Source: an uncultured Porphyromonadaceae bacterium (lineage in GTDB: Bacteria; Bacteroidota; Bacteroidia; Bacteroidales; Muribaculaceae). From it: a stretch of 32,964 nt of DNA. The position numbers and the translations under genes were made by a program. The notes beneath the pieces were generated by a model, which did no database searches, was not told the DNA's origin, and saw only the letters and a program-made list of their open reading frames with translations. Below, piece after piece: positions 7,269 to 14,444 of this stretch (its first letter is position 1; every line of letters starts with the position of its first letter). The stretch spans positions 1-32,964 of the forward strand of contig CAMWJD010000004.1 in NCBI GenBank assembly GCA_947174515.1, read 5' to 3'.

Positions 7269-9254
7269 ATGAAGAACCTAAACTATCTGCTTTCAAGCGT
7301 TGCCGCACTTTCCGTCCTATCTGCCGGCGCGGCTACCAACGACTTTGTTATCAAGACAAACAAGGTAGGCGCTCCTATACAGCCCACCATGTATGGAATC
7401 TTCTTTGAGGATATCAACTTCGGAGCGGATGGAGGGCTTTATGCTGAACTTATTAAAAACCGTTCGTTTGAATTTCCACAAACCTTTATGGGCTGGAATA
7501 TTTTCGGCAACGTGAAAGTGAAAGATGACGGACCTTTTGAGAGAAATCCACATTATGTACGTCTTGGAGACCCGGGACATGCTCATAAACATACAGGTAT
7601 TGAAAATGAAGGTTTCTTCGGTATCGGAGTGGAAAAAGACAAAGAATACCGTTTTTCAGTATGGGCAAGAACAGTAGACGAAGAAAAATCAAAACTCCGT
7701 ATCGAGCTTACTGATCCGGCCAATATGGGTGACCGCCAGGACATAGCGAAGCAAGATATTGAAATAATTGGAAAAGAATGGAAGAAATATTCTGTCATTC
7801 TTAAACCATCCAAAACCGAAGCAAAAGCTCATCTACGAATTTTTCTGACCACTCCTAAATCCGGAGTTGACCTTGAGCACGTGTCCCTCTTCCCGGTTGA
7901 CACATGGAATGGTCACGAAAACGGCATGCGTAAAGACCTTGCACAGAAACTCGCCGACCTCAATCCCGGAGTTTTTCGTTTTCCGGGCGGTTGTATAGTG
8001 GAGGGTACAGACATGGATACTCGTTATCAATGGAAAAACACCGTTGGGCCTGTGGAAAACCGTCCTCTAAACGAAAACCGTTGGCATTACACTTTCCCTC
8101 ATCGTTTTTACCCTGATTATTTCCAGAGCTATGGCCTTGGATTCTACGACTACTTCCTGCTAAGTGAGGAAATAGGAAGCGAACCTCTCCCGATACTCAA
8201 TGTAGGGCTCGTGTGTCAATATCAGAATAATGATCCTCATGCACATGCAGAAGGGGAAGAACTTCAACAGTTTATTGACGATGCGCTCGATCTCGTGGAA
8301 TTTGCTAATGGAAACACCGATACTGAATGGGGTAAACTTCGTGCGGAGATGGGACATCCGGAACCATTTAATCTGAAATATATCGGAATAGGCAACGAAC
8401 AATGGGGTCCGGAATACCCCGAGCGTCTTGAAAAATTCCTTGACGCGATGCGCAAACAACATCCAGAAATCAAGATTATCGGTTCGTCCGGACCTGATTC
8501 GGAAGGCAAGAAATTTGATTATCTTTGGCCAGAGATGACTCGACTGAAAGCTGACCTCGTGGATGAACACTTCTATCGTCCCGAAAAATGGTTTCTTGAG
8601 CAAGGCCGGCGATACGACAAATATGACCGGAAAGGTCCGAAGGTGTTTGCAGGCGAGTATGCTTGCCATGGAAAAGGAAAGAAATGGAATCATTTCAATG
8701 CTGCTCTTCTTGAAGCAGCTTTCATGACAGGACTTGAAAGAAATGCCGATGTAGTGCATATGGCTACGTATGCTCCTCTCTTTGCCCATGTCGAAGGTTG
8801 GCAATGGCGTCCGGATATGATCTGGTTTGACAATCTCAGGAGTTTCCCAACCTCAAGTTACTACGTGCAGCAGCTTTATTCCACAAATAAGGGTGACTTT
8901 GTGCTTCCTCTCACAATGGACGGCAAGACCGTAGCAGGCGATCCGGATCAAAACGGACTCTTTGCAAGTGCCGTATATGATAAGAAAGCGAATACCTACA
9001 TAGTTAAGGTCGCTAATGTATCTGATGATCCACAGGAACTCAACCTGACATTTGACGGAATGAAGAAAACCATACTTTCCGGAGGAAAATCAGTGACATT
9101 ACATTCTGATGTTGAGACTGCAGAAAACAGCCTTGACAATCCCACGCTTATCGCTCCAGAAGAAACACCAATAAATGTCAATGGCAACACATGGTCTACG
9201 ACAATTGGAGCTAAAACATTTGCTGTTTACACATTCAATATAACTAAAAAATAA
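7269..9254 (+). CDS. GH51 alpha-L-arabinofuranosidase, exported
   Basis: This 661-residue enzyme should remove terminal arabinofuranosyl residues from arabinan, arabinoxylan or their oligosaccharides. A signal peptide (cleavage near AGAA, about 20-22) places it in the periplasm or beyond. An early TMYGIFFEDINFGADGG segment is typical of GH51. A beta-sandwich region resembling a carbohydrate-binding module follows (about 70-210), then the catalytic barrel. GIGNEQWG places the acid/base glutamate at about E377 and FAGEYACHG the nucleophile at about E463. A C-terminal beta domain (about 550-661) completes the usual architecture. It has its own promoter and is followed 6 bp later by a thioredoxin gene. 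No susC/susD pair is adjacent, so it is not part of a visible polysaccharide utilisation locus. Confidence 0.93.
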   Translation: MKNLNYLLSSVAALSVLSAGAATNDFVIKTNKVGAPIQPTMYGIFFEDINFGADGGLYAELIKNRSFEFPQTFMGWNIFGNVKVKDDGPFERNPHYVRLGDPGHAHKHTGIENEGFFGIGVEKDKEYRFSVWARTVDEEKSKLRIELTDPANMGDRQDIAKQDIEIIGKEWKKYSVILKPSKTEAKAHLRIFLTTPKSGVDLEHVSLFPVDTWNGHENGMRKDLAQKLADLNPGVFRFPGGCIVEGTDMDTRYQWKNTVGPVENRPLNENRWHYTFPHRFYPDYFQSYGLGFYDYFLLSEEIGSEPLPILNVGLVCQYQNNDPHAHAEGEELQQFIDDALDLVEFANGNTDTEWGKLRAEMGHPEPFNLKYIGIGNEQWGPEYPERLEKFLDAMRKQHPEIKIIGSSGPDSEGKKFDYLWPEMTRLKADLVDEHFYRPEKWFLEQGRRYDKYDRKGPKVFAGEYACHGKGKKWNHFNAALLEAAFMTGLERNADVVHMATYAPLFAHVEGWQWRPDMIWFDNLRSFPTSSYYVQQLYSTNKGDFVLPLTMDGKTVAGDPDQNGLFASAVYDKKANTYIVKVANVSDDPQELNLTFDGMKKTILSGGKSVTLHSDVETAENSLDNPTLIAPEETPINVNGNTWSTTIGAKTFAVYTFNITKK

Positions 9255-9260
9255 ATAATC

Positions 9261-9572
9261 ATGTTGGAATTCAATGACCAGACCGCTCGTGAGGCAATTG
9301 AAAGCGGAAAGCCTGTCGTAATAGATTTTTGGGCTACATGGTGCGGACCTTGCATCAAGCTCGGACCTATCGTGGAGGAACTCGCCGAAAAATATGGCGA
9401 ACAGGTGACTGTAGGAAAACTTAACATAGACGACAACGACGAGATCGCAAGCGAAAATCGCGTTCGTAATATTCCGACAGTACTGTTTTTTAAAGATGGT
9501 GAGGTAAAAGAGCGTTCCGTCGGTCTTGTAAAACTCTCCGATCTGGAGGCTAAACTTCAGACTATCCTGTGA
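9261..9572 (+). CDS. trxA: Thioredoxin
   Basis: This 103-residue thioredoxin has the classic redox motif WCGPC (C28, C31) after VVIDFWATWCGP and the cis-proline segment NIPTVLFF. There is no signal peptide, so it acts in the cytoplasm as a general disulfide reductase, recycled by thioredoxin reductase (trxB lies at 28230-29180). It starts 6 bp after the arabinofuranosidase stop and so is probably co-transcribed with it. A strong hairpin terminator follows 18 bp after its stop codon. Confidence 0.97.
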   Translation: MLEFNDQTAREAIESGKPVVIDFWATWCGPCIKLGPIVEELAEKYGEQVTVGKLNIDDNDEIASENRVRNIPTVLFFKDGEVKERSVGLVKLSDLEAKLQTIL

Positions 9573-9590
9573 TAGAGTAAACAGGCATGA

Positions 9591-9629
9591 ATAAAGGGAT
9601 GAACTTTTGAAGTTCATCCCTTTATTTTT
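9591..9629 (+). terminator. Rho-independent terminator after trxA, probably bidirectional
   Basis: A perfect 16-bp stem ATAAAGGGATGAACTT pairs with 9610-9625 across a 3-nt loop and is followed by a T run. The reverse strand has A/T-rich flanks as well, so the hairpin can also end the convergent small gene at 9638-9760. Confidence 0.95.
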
Positions 9630-9637
9630 ACTATTTA

Positions 9638-9760
9638 TCAGAGGTCCTTAACTACAGATTCAGGCATATCGGCTGCCTTCGGATCCACATCTGCAAATGG
9701 TGCATCTTGATTTAATTCAGCATTTGCTTCTTTTACTTCTTCATTAATTGGCTTTTCCAT
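9638..9760 (-). CDS. Small acidic protein, 40 residues (not in the ORF track)
   Basis: An ATG-to-TGA frame encodes 40 residues beginning MEKPINEEVKEANAEL and ending SVVKDL. It is strongly acidic, has no cysteine, no signal peptide and no membrane span, and is probably a soluble, partly disordered protein. It lies on the same strand as dnaE, 162 bp downstream of it, with the palindromic element 9786-9858 between them. It ends exactly at the shared terminator hairpin. I do not recognise a family. The case for a real gene rests on good codon structure and the fit with the terminator; chance cannot be excluded for so short a frame. Confidence 0.55.
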   Translation of the reverse strand: MEKPINEEVKEANAELNQDAPFADVDPKAADMPESVVKDL

Positions 9761-9785
9761 AGTATTTGATCATAATTTTAATTCC

Positions 9786-9858
9786 TAAGTAGCTCACAGA
9801 AATTAAACGATAATGTAATTCAAGCAGCTTGATATCATTAATTTTTGCGAGCTACTTA
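9786..9858. mobile_element. MITE-like palindromic element, copy 1 (73 bp)
   Basis: The ends are inverted repeats: TAAGTAGCTC at 9786 and its exact complement ending at 9858, with 19 of 21 terminal bases pairing. The first 47 bases match the end of the element at 19279-19398 in reverse orientation with a single difference. Copy 1 looks like a version of copy 2 with about 47 internal bases missing. It encodes nothing. TA at each end would suit a TA target duplication, but this may simply be part of the repeat. Confidence 0.75.
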
Positions 9859-9922
9859 CTATTTCAACATCTGTTACCCGCAATTAGTTTAAGCCCCCGA
9901 TACCAGAATCCTGATCCTTCAA

Positions 9923-12900
9923 TCATTCTGTCATCACTTTGTATTTGACCGACATTGTGTCGAGGCGATCTATCACGCTTTTGTCGAGCAAAATCTTCTT
10001 GCGGCTGTGAATTTTTATACTTTGCTGTCGCTCCGCATCATACAGGTTGAGATATAGATCTCCTTGCCTGCTATCCTGACGGGATTCAAGCTTGCCGAGA
10101 TACTCAAACAATTCGCTGTCGTTCACATTCCTATCAAGATAAATCATCAATGAATTTGCAACCGACCCTTTGATAGCATCAAGAGAAGAAACTTCTGATA
10201 TCTTCAATTCCATTTCTCCGGGATTGAACATTCGGCCTTGAACCTGACCTTTTATATAGACAGGAAGTCCTGGTTTAAATCTTGGGAAAAGTGTATCATA
10301 ATCCCTGCCGAAAAATGCAAATTCATGTTTTCCACTGAAGTCCTCAAGAGTGACTTTTCCAAAAGGCTGTCCCCTTTTTGTGGTTCTGGTAGAGGTATCG
10401 GTCACCATCCCGCCCAGAGTAAGGACAGCGCCCATCTCATACTTATCTTCCAGATTGTCGCAGTTTGCATTGCATCCATAAGTCAACTCCATATAATATT
10501 CACTCAGAGGATGATCACTAAGATAAATCAGAACGAGTTTTTTTTCTTCTTCAAGAAGACGGAGACGATTCCATGGTTCAAAATCAGGATATGGAGGTCT
10601 GTTTGTCTCAATATTCTCAAATTCGCCAAAAAGGGAAAGTTGGAGGGAATTCTTATCATTTTGGAAATTTTGTCCATATTTGACAAGCATGTCCGCATAA
10701 GTGGTGTCAAACATCGGATGAAGAAGCATTTCCCTTTTTATGCCGAAACTGTCGAAAGCCCCGGCCATCGCAAGCGATTCTATTGCAGCCCGATTACAAC
10801 CTGAAAGATTCACCCGCTCCACAAAATCATAAATATCTTTGTAAGGTCCATCCTTTTTCCTCTCGGCAATGATAGTATTGACGGCATTCTGGCCGACACC
10901 TTTAATCGCACCAAGGCCGAAACGTATCACACCATCCTTGGAAACACCGAATTTCTCGACAGATTCATTGACATCCGGCCCCATTACCTTAAGTCCCATT
11001 CGGATACATTCGTCCATAATCACCTTCAGTTTGTCAGCGGCTCCAAGGTTGCGGCTAAGCACGCCTGCCATATACTCGGCAGGATAGTTAGCCTTAAGAT
11101 ATCCGGTTTGATAAGCAACCCAGCTATAGCATGTGGCATGACTTTTATTGAAAGCATAAGAAGCAAATTTCTCCCAGTCTGCCCAAATCTTTTCAAGCAC
11201 TTCTTCCTTATGGCCGTTTTTCTGACCTTCCGCCATGAACTTCACCTTCAACTTCTGCATCTTGTCGATCTGCTTCTTACCCATAGCCTTACGAAGCATA
11301 TCGCTCTCTCCGCGAGTAAAATTGGCAAGCAGGCGCGACAGAAGCATGACCTGTTCCTGATATACAGTCACACCATATGTTTCCTTTAGATATTTTTCCA
11401 TAATCGGAATATCATATTCTATAGGCTCCTGTCCATGCTTTCTGGCGATAAACGACGGAATATAGTCCATAGGGCCCGGACGATACAGGGCGTTCATGGC
11501 GATAAGATCTTCAAACTTCGAAGGTTGAAGCTGACGCAGATAAGTGCGCATACCCGCCGACTCAAACTGGAATGTCGAAGTGGTGCGACCATCACAATAA
11601 AGCTTGAATGTAGCCGGATCATCCAGAGGGATACTTTCAATATCAAGATCAATACCCTTGGAAGCCTTAATGTTAGCCAGTGTCTCTTTAATTATTGACA
11701 GTGTCTTTAATCCAAGGAAATCCATCTTGATCAATCCCGTGTCTTCAATGATACTCCCCTCATACTGCGTGGTCATCTGCTTAGTGCCGTCAGCGTCAGT
11801 CGCAATAGAGACGGGAACCCAGTCGGAAATCTCATCGCGACATATGATCACGCCACAGGCATGAATACCGGTTCCGCGGATATTTCCTTCCAACTGAGTG
11901 GCATATTTGATTGTATCTCGTATCCTGGGATCAGGATTATGAGTCTCATTTTCAAATTCCTTATTGTATTTCAATACATTCTTAAGATTGATCTTCGGCG
12001 CTTTCCCATTGACTTCGGGCAAGCGGTCAGGCACCAATTTTTTCAACCTGTTAGATTCCGCCACAGACACTTCAAGCACACGAGCCACATCAGCGATAGC
12101 GCTCTTAGTGGCCATAGTCTGGAAGGTGATGATATGAGCTACTTTTTCAGCACCATATTTTTCCGTGACATATTTCAACACCTCATATCGTCCGTCATCA
12201 TCAAAGTCAACGTCGATATCAGGGAGAGAAATACGGTCCGGATTCAAGAATCTCTCGAACAGCAAGTCATATTTAATGGGATCGATTCTTGTGATTCCAA
12301 GGCAGTAAGCCGCCGCCGATCCGGCGGCCGATCCACGTCCCGGACCTATACTGACCCCAAGTTTGTTGCGTCCTGTGTTGATGAAGTCCTGAACAATCAG
12401 GAAGTAGCCCGGAAAGCCCATAGTCTTCATAATATAAAGCTCGAAATTAAGTCGCTCAGCCACTTCCTCCGGCAATGGATCTCCATAAAGTTTCTTTGCT
12501 CCTTCCATCGTCAGCTTCTTAAGATAGTCAGCCTCAAACTTAATACGATACAGCTTATCGTAACCTCCGAGACGTGCGATCTTCTTCTCTCCTTCTTCTC
12601 TTGACAACACTACATTGCCATTCTCATCCTGAGTGAACTCATCATATAGTTCCTCCTCACTAATCCTGCTTCGATATTCTTCTTCCGTTCCAAAATCTGC
12701 CGGAATTTCAAAGAATGGCATGATCGGAGAATGATCAATGGAATAAGATTCAACTTTGTCAAGCACTTCCATTGTGTTGTCGAGAGCCTCAGGAATGTCA
12801 CAGAATATCTTTTCCATCTCTTCAGGAGATTTTAGCCACTCCTGTTTTGTATAATGCAGACGCGCTTCATTGAATGTCTTCTGCATAGATACGCATATCA

Positions 12901-13609
12901 GCCGGTCATGAGCTTCAGCATCATCCTCGTAGGTGAAATGCACGTCATTTGTGGCCACAAGCTTTATGCCATGTTTCTTTGCAAGAGCTATCAGCACCTC
13001 ATTGACTTTACATTGCTCCGGATATACTTCCCTATTTGAATTTTCCTTAAATGTCTCATGCCTTTGAAGTTCCAGATAATAGTCATCGCCGAAGGTATTC
13101 TTATACCAAAGAATTCTCTCTTCAGCCGCCCCTATATTATCATTGAGAATAAATTGCGGCACTTCTCCACCAAGACAGGCACTGCAGATAATCAACCCTT
13201 CTTTATGCGCTTCAAGTTCAACCCTATCCGTACGCGGCTTGAAATACATGCCATCTATCCAAGACTTGCTGACCAGTTTGATCAGATTTTTATATCCCTT
13301 CTGATTTTTGGCAAGCACGATAAGATGATACCCCCTGTCATTTTTATCACGTTTGTCAGTGAGTCGGTCTTTGGCGACATACATCTCACAGCCAATGATA
13401 AGCTTGAATTTCTGATCATCGGGAAGACTTGAATTCTTCTTATTCACATAATTCCACATTTCCTTTACACCAAACATATTCCCATGGTCTGTAAGGGCTA
13501 TTCCTCGCATTCCAAGTTCAATTGATCGGTCTACAAGTTCCTGTATGGATGCCTTGCCGTCAAGAAGGCTATATTGAGAGTGGACATGTAAATGCGTAAA
13601 TTGCGGCAT
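9923..13609 (-). CDS. dnaE: DNA polymerase III alpha subunit
   Basis: This is the replicative polymerase subunit, 1228 residues. The N-terminal PHP domain (about 1-280) begins HLHVHSQYSLLDG. The polymerase palm carries GPGRGSAAGS (about 422-431) and the catalytic aspartates in PDIDVDFD (about 463-470, equivalent to the E. coli D401/D403 motif). An OB-fold segment lies near the C-terminus (AVLTLGGMVTDTSTR region). The PHP metal-ligand set looks complete (H8, H10, D41, H42, E75, H95, C145, D222, H224), unlike E. coli where it has decayed. The upstream NlpC/P60 gene is in the same direction, 52 bp away, and the gap holds a 14-bp repeat. The start is the first ATG of the frame and fits the family N-terminus. 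Confidence 0.97.
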   Translation of the reverse strand: MPQFTHLHVHSQYSLLDGKASIQELVDRSIELGMRGIALTDHGNMFGVKEMWNYVNKKNSSLPDDQKFKLIIGCEMYVAKDRLTDKRDKNDRGYHLIVLAKNQKGYKNLIKLVSKSWIDGMYFKPRTDRVELEAHKEGLIICSACLGGEVPQFILNDNIGAAEERILWYKNTFGDDYYLELQRHETFKENSNREVYPEQCKVNEVLIALAKKHGIKLVATNDVHFTYEDDAEAHDRLICVSMQKTFNEARLHYTKQEWLKSPEEMEKIFCDIPEALDNTMEVLDKVESYSIDHSPIMPFFEIPADFGTEEEYRSRISEEELYDEFTQDENGNVVLSREEGEKKIARLGGYDKLYRIKFEADYLKKLTMEGAKKLYGDPLPEEVAERLNFELYIMKTMGFPGYFLIVQDFINTGRNKLGVSIGPGRGSAAGSAAAYCLGITRIDPIKYDLLFERFLNPDRISLPDIDVDFDDDGRYEVLKYVTEKYGAEKVAHIITFQTMATKSAIADVARVLEVSVAESNRLKKLVPDRLPEVNGKAPKINLKNVLKYNKEFENETHNPDPRIRDTIKYATQLEGNIRGTGIHACGVIICRDEISDWVPVSIATDADGTKQMTTQYEGSIIEDTGLIKMDFLGLKTLSIIKETLANIKASKGIDLDIESIPLDDPATFKLYCDGRTTSTFQFESAGMRTYLRQLQPSKFEDLIAMNALYRPGPMDYIPSFIARKHGQEPIEYDIPIMEKYLKETYGVTVYQEQVMLLSRLLANFTRGESDMLRKAMGKKQIDKMQKLKVKFMAEGQKNGHKEEVLEKIWADWEKFASYAFNKSHATCYSWVAYQTGYLKANYPAEYMAGVLSRNLGAADKLKVIMDECIRMGLKVMGPDVNESVEKFGVSKDGVIRFGLGAIKGVGQNAVNTIIAERKKDGPYKDIYDFVERVNLSGCNRAAIESLAMAGAFDSFGIKREMLLHPMFDTTYADMLVKYGQNFQNDKNSLQLSLFGEFENIETNRPPYPDFEPWNRLRLLEEEKKLVLIYLSDHPLSEYYMELTYGCNANCDNLEDKYEMGAVLTLGGMVTDTSTRTTKRGQPFGKVTLEDFSGKHEFAFFGRDYDTLFPRFKPGLPVYIKGQVQGRMFNPGEMELKISEVSSLDAIKGSVANSLMIYLDRNVNDSELFEYLGKLESRQDSRQGDLYLNLYDAERQQSIKIHSRKKILLDKSVIDRLDTMSVKYKVMTE

Positions 13610-13614
13610 ATCTA

Positions 13615-13656
13615 TATCTATAATATTTAGTCTTTTATATTTAATCTTTTATATTT
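13615..13656. repeat. 14-bp AT-rich repeat, three units, upstream of dnaE
   Basis: Three adjacent 14-mers, TATCTATAATATTT, AGTCTTTTATATTT and AATCTTTTATATTT, fill most of the gap between the NlpC gene and dnaE. The same 14-mer with one change per copy occurs twice at 29923-29950 before the lolA-like gene. Confidence 0.75.
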
Positions 13657-13661
13657 CCCTT

Positions 13662-14222
13662 TCAGTCGGGCACTCTGCCAAATCCCATGAATGTTCTCAC
13701 ATAATAAGATTGATTGATATCGGAAACGACGACCCCTTTTGAAGTGGATGCGTGTATGAAATTATTATCGTCCACCATAATTCCGACATGTGAAATCCGA
13801 TTCGGATCCTTACCTGTGGCGAAGAAACAAAGATCACCGGGAAGCACATCTTTTTTCTTAAGACTTCTACAAAACTCCGATTGCTTTGCACTATTGCGGG
13901 GAAGCTTTATTCCCGCAATTTTTTCATATATACGCATCACCATTCCTGAGCAATCACAAGCCACACCCTTTTCTTCTCTTCCATAAGCATAGGGTGTGCC
14001 GAGCCATCCGTAAGCTTCCTGCACAATTTTTTTCCTTAACTTCGAGATATCCTTATGAGCATTGTCATTTTTGTCATTACCGGAGGGTCTTTTGTTTAAA
14101 ACCTCAAGTTGCGAGTCATAAAAAGATCTATTAACCTTCTTCTTCGAACTGCAAGAAGTGACGGCCGCGCATAAAAACGCTACCACAAACAGGATAAAAA
14201 ATCTCAGTAATTTTCGTTTCAT
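13662..14222 (-). CDS. NlpC/P60 lipoprotein, MepS/Spr-like peptidoglycan endopeptidase
   Basis: This 186-residue protein has a lipoprotein signal peptide; the lipobox AVTSC puts the lipidated cysteine at 24. The NlpC/P60 catalytic domain covers about 62-180, with the nucleophile cysteine in CDCSGMV (C91), the histidine in RISHVGIMV (H145) and a further histidine in FIHAST (H157). Family members cut peptide cross-links in peptidoglycan at the cell envelope. The length and motif spacing are close to E. coli MepS. It is divergent from htrA and lies upstream of dnaE on the same strand. A canonical promoter box lies only a few bases before its ATG. Confidence 0.92.
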   Translation of the reverse strand: MKRKLLRFFILFVVAFLCAAVTSCSSKKKVNRSFYDSQLEVLNKRPSGNDKNDNAHKDISKLRKKIVQEAYGWLGTPYAYGREEKGVACDCSGMVMRIYEKIAGIKLPRNSAKQSEFCRSLKKKDVLPGDLCFFATGKDPNRISHVGIMVDDNNFIHASTSKGVVVSDINQSYYVRTFMGFGRVPD

Positions 14223-14226
14223 AACG

Positions 14227-14256
14227 CAAATTTAGACATTTGAAAGGTTTTTTCAA
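14227..14256 (-). promoter_or_regulatory. Promoter of the NlpC/P60 gene, very close to the start codon
   Basis: On the minus strand TTG (14256-14254), a 19-bp spacer and TAAATTTG (14234-14227) match the Bacteroidetes consensus. The box ends 4 bases before the ATG, so the transcript would begin at or next to the start codon. Confidence 0.6.
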
Positions 14257-14378
14257 AGTATTTTAAGACTTTTTTTAATTAACAACCCACTATATTAAAT
14301 AAAATTAAAAAGATAAACCAAACATCACTATTGGTGTCTTATTTGTTGTTTAATGAATGTAGGCATTAATCCTATTCC

Positions 14379-14404
14379 ACCTCTCACGTGTGAGGTTAGA
14401 TTTC
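14379..14404 (+). promoter_or_regulatory. Palindromic operator candidate and -7-like box upstream of htrA
   Basis: ACCTCTCACGTGTGAGGT (14379-14396) is an 18-bp palindrome with only one non-pairing position on each side of its centre. It directly abuts TAGATTTC (14397-14404), one base off the TAnnTTTG box, and no TTG is present at the expected -33 place. This arrangement suggests a regulated promoter. The regulator is unknown. Confidence 0.5.
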
Positions 14405-14444
14405 GTAAATTCAATTGAAAATTAAACCAACCAATATACGACAA

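Noticed and set aside
8160-8804. 214-residue minus-strand ORF
   Set aside because: Antisense to the arabinofuranosidase catalytic domain, low-complexity hydrophobic composition and no motif; a shadow frame.
9099-9617. 172-residue minus-strand ORF across the trxA region
   Set aside because: Antisense to trxA and crosses its terminator; trxA is certain.
11861-12604. 247-residue plus-strand ORF
   Set aside because: Antisense to the dnaE polymerase core, no recognisable domain.
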